64,000 nt of DNA from the NCBI GenBank assembly GCA_000818945.1, contig KN805385.1:144001-208000 (forward strand), written 5' to 3'. Below the pieces are notes generated by a model that saw only the letters and a list, made by a program, of their open reading frames with translations, searched no databases and had not been told where the DNA came from. The position numbers and the translations under genes are program-made. The DNA is from Schizochytrium sp. CCTCC M209059. Taxonomy: Eukaryota > Sar > Bigyra > Thraustochytrida > Thraustochytriidae. Positions 59,086 to 64,000 of the stretch are shown in pieces (the stretch's first letter is position 1; each line of letters starts with the position of its first letter).

Positions 59086-60078
59086 TCGGTGCATCATCAC
59101 TCTTCACACCATCACAGGCAGTAGTAGTAGCAGCAGCTGCTGGCGGAGTAGGACATGGCAAGGGAAGATAGGATAGGACAACGGGGCTCGTGTCCGGTCC
59201 TTTCCCTCCCTCTCCTCGCCTCCGCTTCCTCTGCGCCGCGCTGCCTCGCTTGGATTAGGCGAGGCTTGCTTGCGTGCTTGCTTGCGTGCGTGCTTGCTTG
59301 CTTGCGTGCGTGCTTGCTCTCCGCGCAGCGCAGCTCTCGCGCCCTGGCACGCCGCCGCCGCGAGCCTGCCCGCCTGCGCGCATGCGGAGCCGTGCCGTGC
59401 CCATGCGTGCCACGCCCTTCCTGTGAAGCGTGCGGCCGGCGCTGGCGGCACCGGCGTCGGCATCGGCGGCATGGCGCCACGGCGGGCGTCGTGTCGGTCC
59501 TCGCGCGCGCGCGCGGCCGCGTCCTGCGCCTTGGGCTGCGCCGGGCTGGCCTCGCGGCGCGGTCCTCTCCCTCGCGGCAGCCTCCCGCCCCCCCCCCCCN
59601 NNNNNNNNNNNNNNNNNNNNNNNNNNNNNNNNNNNGGCGTCCCCCCCCCGAGCCGAGAGGGATCGGACGTCGCGGGCGGCGCGCTCCTAGCGCGGCGTAG
59701 CCGACTCCTAAGGCGGCGCGCAAAGATTGCCGCTGGGCGGGAGCGGCACTTGCGCGGGGCGCGCGCAAGTGGGCCAGAGGCGCGCGCAAGTGCGGGTTCG
59801 CGCGCGCAAGTGCGGCAAACGCGGCTCCCGCCCGCGCAGGTAAAATCGCAACGCCGGCCGGCCGACAGCCCTCGCTGCGAGACAGTCAGTCAGACAGACA
59901 GACAGACAGACAAACAGGCAGGCAGACAGACCGACCGAGCGACCGAGCGCCCTCGCCGCCGCGCCCGCTCCGCGCCGCTCTGCGCCCTCGCCGCCTCGCC
60001 TCGCCTCGCTTCGTTTCTTTCTTTCTTTCGTTTTCGCACTCGACGTAGGCAGAAAGGCAGAACAGAGGAAACGCGAAG
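58760..60078. other. 1.3-kb repeat-rich region upstream of PCCA
   Basis: The spacer has a CTTG run (58987-59028), eleven CAG units (59052-59084), GCTT/GCGT runs (59262-59320), an assembly gap (59600-59635) flanked by C runs, GCGCAAGTG repeats around 59745-59815, a GACA run (59885-59932) and a GCCTC pentamer run (about 59990-60012). Overlapping GC-rich frames on both strands show no family features. Confidence 0.6.
59600..59635. other. Assembly gap (36 N)
   Basis: The N run is preceded by 12 C (59588-59599) and followed within five bases by ten C (59640-59649). The gap most likely marks a homopolymer that could not be sequenced through. Confidence 0.98.
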
Positions 60079-62214
60079 ATGATGCGCGCAGGAAGACCGA
60101 CGGCGGCGCTGGCTGCCGCCGCCCAGAGGCAGACGCCCCGCACGGCTGCTGCCATGCAACAGGTCCTCGCCAGAGGCCTGGCCACCTACAACGGCGAGCA
60201 GGTCTTTGACAAGATCCTCATTGCGAACCGTGGTGAGATCGCCTGCCGTGTGATCAAGACCGCCCGCAAGATGGGCATCAAGACCGTGGCCATTTACTCC
60301 GAGCCGGACAAGAACGCCATGCACGTCAAGATGGCTGACGAGGCGTACCTGGTGGGTCCCGCCGCCTCGTCGCAGAGCTACCTCAATATTGATCGCATCA
60401 TGGAGGTCATCGCCGAGTCCGGCGCTCAGGCCGTGCACCCCGGCTACGGTTTTCTTTCCGAGAACCACCTTTTTGCGGAGGCGCTCGAGGCCAAGAACGT
60501 CGCCTTTATCGGACCCGGTGCCTTCGCCATCACGGCCATGGGTGACAAAATTGAGTCCAAGCAGCTCGCCATTAATGCCGGCGTTAACACTGTCCCCGGC
60601 AGCCTGGCGGTCGTCAAGACCGACGAACAGATCAAGCAGATCGCCAACGAAATCGGATACCCCGTCATGATCAAGGCCAGTGCCGGAGGTGGTGGCAAGG
60701 GTATGCGCATCGCCTGGAACGATGCCGAGGCCATCGAGGGTTTCCGTCTGTCCACCGAGGAGGCCCGCTCTTCCTTTGGTGACGACCGCATCTTTATTGA
60801 GAAGTTTGTCGAGGAGCCGCGCCACATTGAGATCCAGCTCATTGCCGATACCTTTGGCAACGTCGCTGCTCTTCCCGAGCGCGAGTGCAGTATCCAGCGC
60901 CGCAACCAAAAGGTGCTCGAGGAGAGCCCGAGTACCTTTCTCGACCCGGAGACGCGCAAGGCCATGCAGGCCCAGGCCATCCAGTTGGCCAAGGCTGTCG
61001 ACTACCGCAGCGCAGGCACCGTCGAATTCCTCTGCGACAAGAACCGCAACTTTTACTTTCTCGAGATGAACACGCGTCTCCAGGTCGAGCACCCCGTTTC
61101 CGAACTTGTTTCCGGCATTGATCTTGTTGAGCAGATGATTCGCGTCGCTGCCGGCCACAAGCTGCCGGAGGACATTTTGAAGGAGGACCGCCCCATTCTT
61201 GGCTGGGCGCACGAGGCCCGCGTTTACGCTGAGGACCCTTTCCGCGGCTTTTTGCCCAGCACTGGCCGTCTCGTCGACTACCAGCAGCCTACCGAAGAGC
61301 AGGTTCCGGGCGTCCGCGTCGACACGGGTGTCTCGCAGGGCTCGGAGATTAGCATGTTCTACGATCCGATGATTTGCAAGCTCATCACGCACGCCGACAC
61401 GCGCGAAGAGGCCCTTGATCGCCTCGAGCTGGCGCTCGACAACTATGTCGTCAAGGGTCTCGGTCACAACATTAACTTTCTCATTGACGTCTGCCGCCAC
61501 CCCAAGTTCAAGTCGGGTGCAATCACCACCAAATTTATTGAGGAAGAGTACCCTGAAGGTTTTTCGGGTGTCAAGCTCACCTCGGACGAGAGCAAGTCGC
61601 TCGCAGCCGTGGCCGCCATGATCCAGTACACGCGAAACAACCAGACCACCAACATGCTCGACGCGCTGCGCCCCTCCGTTCAGCCGACCTCTTTTGTCGT
61701 CTCCATCGACGAGGAAGCCTTCAAGGTCACCTTTGCGGGCGACACTGGAGAGACTGTGCTCTCGGACCCGGCCTCGGGCGACGAGATTGCGCGCTTCAAC
61801 ATTCGTGACTTCCAGTACAAGTCTGGCGAGATCCTCGTGCGCGCTCTCATCGATGACGCCCCCCAGGTCATCCAGTGCCTTGACAGGCTCCCCCAGGGCT
61901 TCCGCCTGCAGTACTGCGGTGCTATCAAAGACATTCTGGTCCACTCGGAGCTCGAGTACGAAATGTCTAAATACATGCTCCCCAAGCCCGAGATCGACAT
62001 GGCCAAGTGGCTTCTTTCGCCCATGCCTGGCTCGCTTATCTCGGTGGCCGTCACCGAGGGCCAGGAGGTCTTTGCTGGCCAGGAGCTCGCTGTTGTTGAG
62101 GCCATGAAGATGCAGAATGTTCTTCGCGCCGAGCGCAATGGTGTCGTCAAGAAGGTCTACGCTAATGCTGGCGAGACCCTTTCTGTCGACCAGGAGATTG
62201 TCGAGTTTGAGTAA
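60079..62214 (+). CDS. PCCA: Propionyl-CoA carboxylase alpha subunit, mitochondrial
   Basis: This is the biotin-containing subunit that, with the beta subunit, carboxylates propionyl-CoA to methylmalonyl-CoA. The 711-residue protein has an Arg/Ala-rich presequence (about 1-40), then a biotin carboxylase domain from FDKILIANRGEIACR. Landmarks are HPGYGFLSEN, the glycine-rich ATP loop KASAGGGGKGMR and the catalytic EMNTRLQVEHPVSE. A middle region (about 510-635) matches the BT linker of PCC. The biotinyl domain ends the protein with EAMKMQN, biotin on Lys677. PCC rather than methylcrotonyl-CoA carboxylase is preferred because of BT-like linker length and the EAMKMQNVLRAE context; this is a judgement. 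Codon use is strongly C/G-ended, suggesting high expression. A 781-codon antisense frame is a shadow. Confidence 0.93.
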   Translation: MMRAGRPTAALAAAAQRQTPRTAAAMQQVLARGLATYNGEQVFDKILIANRGEIACRVIKTARKMGIKTVAIYSEPDKNAMHVKMADEAYLVGPAASSQSYLNIDRIMEVIAESGAQAVHPGYGFLSENHLFAEALEAKNVAFIGPGAFAITAMGDKIESKQLAINAGVNTVPGSLAVVKTDEQIKQIANEIGYPVMIKASAGGGGKGMRIAWNDAEAIEGFRLSTEEARSSFGDDRIFIEKFVEEPRHIEIQLIADTFGNVAALPERECSIQRRNQKVLEESPSTFLDPETRKAMQAQAIQLAKAVDYRSAGTVEFLCDKNRNFYFLEMNTRLQVEHPVSELVSGIDLVEQMIRVAAGHKLPEDILKEDRPILGWAHEARVYAEDPFRGFLPSTGRLVDYQQPTEEQVPGVRVDTGVSQGSEISMFYDPMICKLITHADTREEALDRLELALDNYVVKGLGHNINFLIDVCRHPKFKSGAITTKFIEEEYPEGFSGVKLTSDESKSLAAVAAMIQYTRNNQTTNMLDALRPSVQPTSFVVSIDEEAFKVTFAGDTGETVLSDPASGDEIARFNIRDFQYKSGEILVRALIDDAPQVIQCLDRLPQGFRLQYCGAIKDILVHSELEYEMSKYMLPKPEIDMAKWLLSPMPGSLISVAVTEGQEVFAGQELAVVEAMKMQNVLRAERNGVVKKVYANAGETLSVDQEIVEFE

Positions 62215-62659
62215 CTGAGTAAAATTTTTGCACATTCGATTAAGGCCCTATTATTGCACGCCATGTTTTTCGAATCATTGTGATGCTTTGCTTTGCTTTG
62301 CTTTACTTTGCTTTTCCTCTTTTTCCTCTGCATTTCTCTCGCGCGCGAAGCGGACGTATGCTGCGCTTTGTGGATAAATACTATACATTGTTGTCTTCTT
62401 CTCAGCTCATTTATACATGGTCTTCTCTCGATCGATCACTTCATTCGCGGTGCCCTATTGCATACAGTCCGTCTTCTCTGCTCCTTACTCAAAGCCATTT
62501 CCAGCCGAGAGCAGGCTGCTCTCTCTCCTTGCAGCCCGCCCTCCTCCACTCGCCAGCCACGTTTAGCTTGGCTAGCTTCCACCTGAGAAACACGCAGCCA
62601 GCCTGAGAGCAGCCAGCCAATCTACTCCCAGTGAGCTAGAAAGAAAGCAAGCAGCCTCG

Positions 62660-62677
62660 CTTGGCTTGCAAGCCAAG
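62660..62677. repeat. Perfect 18-bp palindrome
   Basis: CTTGGCTTG followed directly by its reverse complement CAAGCCAAG. The half-site resembles the GGCTT units of arrays elsewhere in the window. Confidence 0.9.
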
Positions 62678-62727
62678 ACCAAGCCAGGCTAAAGCATCAG
62701 AATCCAGCTTCGAGAGGGGCAGCCACT

Positions 62728-62750
62728 CCGCGCGGTGTCAAGCCGCGCGG
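62728..62750. repeat. Hairpin with 8-bp GC stem
   Basis: CCGCGCGG occurs at 62728-62735 and 62743-62750 with a seven-base loop. Because the 8-mer is its own reverse complement, the two copies can pair. No T-run follows, so a classic terminator is not suggested. Confidence 0.8.
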
Positions 62751-62991
62751 TCCTAAGCGGGCTCGGTTGTTAGAGAGGTGCCTGCCGCGACGCGGACTCC
62801 CTGTATCCTATAGCCTACATTTGCCAAGTTTTTTTTTGTTTTCCAAGTTTTTTTTCTTTCCCTCTCTTCTCGTTGCATTGTGGATATACGTACGTAGATG
62901 GATGAATGGATGCAAGTAGATGGACGAACAAGTGGATGGATGGACATCTCGCGCCCTGGCGTGGCGTGGCGCGACACCTAGGATGACGGGC

Positions 62992-63525
<534 letters not shown>

Positions 63526-64000
63526 CAGACTATTTCGGCATGCAAAGAAGCACTCATGCTCGGGTCTTACATACGCTTGAGCTCTCATCTTCCGCGGAAC
63601 GGTCGCGCGGACCCCCACACGGCTCGAAATTGGACATGACTGCGGGACCGCGCCCGCAGCCTCGCATCGCTGCTGGGCAAATATATATAGTGATTTATTA
63701 TTTTGATTTGAATACACCCAGCTGCGCAACCTTCCTCCGAGCGACGGCGCGAGACCCCCCACAGCGACGGCGCGGCAGGGTGTGTACCTGCACGCGCGTG
63801 CTCGGTAGGCTTCGCGCCGATACGGGGAGCCCGCGCCGGTTTCGCGCGGCCCTCGCGCGGATGAATGAAGTGGACACGCGCGGCGAGTCCATGGGCCCGG
63901 TCCCATCCCAGCGCGGGATCGCGCTCTGGAGCTGACAACGTCTGGCGGGATGCCCGGCTAGGGTGCTCCGGCAGCCAGCCCGGCAGACCCGCTTCGCACG

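Noticed and set aside
59890..62235. 781-codon minus-strand frame
   Set aside because: It lies exactly antisense to PCCA and has no family features. Strong C/G at third codon positions removes stops on the opposite strand.

Overview
This is a window of nuclear DNA from a eukaryote. Proteins are long and mostly encoded in single uninterrupted frames. Genes are separated by 0.1-2.8 kb of microsatellite-rich DNA, often with alternating strands. The gene content is eukaryote-specific: a ciliary PACRG, a BK-type potassium channel, an ER J-protein with SANT domains, mitochondrial propionyl-CoA carboxylase alpha, a cyclase-associated-protein C domain and a giant RCC1/SPRY protein. GC-rich, nearly intron-free genes with flagellar components best fit a stramenopile protist such as a thraustochytrid (labyrinthulomycete). 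That assignment is inference and no marker gene proves it. Many long antisense frames are by-products of GC-rich third codon positions, and several frames begin at non-ATG codons, so I moved starts to the first supportable ATG.

Layout. 1-3577: no convincing complete gene; an AT-rich island and one possible terminal exon. 3578-4492 (-): PACRG. 4.5-7.3 kb: repeat-rich spacer. 7329-8336 (+): unknown basic protein. 8910-9644 (-): four-TM protein. 10383-11381 (+): KH-DUF1771-Smr protein. 11542-12111 (-): small basic protein, possibly C1orf131-like. 12488-13261 (-): guanylate kinase with a presequence-like N-terminus. 13856-21544 (+): 2562-aa coiled-coil protein with cysteine motifs. 21755-22555 (+): RIB7-type riboflavin reductase. 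22673-25243 (-): polyQ single-pass membrane protein. 26215-38175 (+): 3986-aa RCC1/SPRY giant. 38648-42106 (-): BK-like K+ channel. 44488-45777 (+): basic Ser/Arg-rich protein. 46063-49752 (-): LRR plus coiled-coil protein. 50240-50830 (+): myristoylation-motif C-CAP protein. 51443-52882 (+): possible degenerate RhoGAP. 53341-54879 (+): tRNA dihydrouridine synthase. 55092-56777 (-): J-domain/SANT ER protein. 57383-58759 (+): ankyrin protein. 60079-62214 (+): PCCA. 62.2-64 kb: spacer with an uninterrupted 177-unit CAG tract.

There is no operon logic. Loose functional themes are the flagellum/centriole (PACRG, the LRR-coiled-coil protein, perhaps the 2562-aa protein), RNA metabolism (KH-Smr, Dus, the C1orf131-like protein) and metabolism (PCCA, GUK, RIB7). 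Spacers carry many microsatellites with a 5-bp period, while tandem repeats inside coding regions are triplet-based. I found no tRNA, rRNA, CRISPR array or intact transposon.
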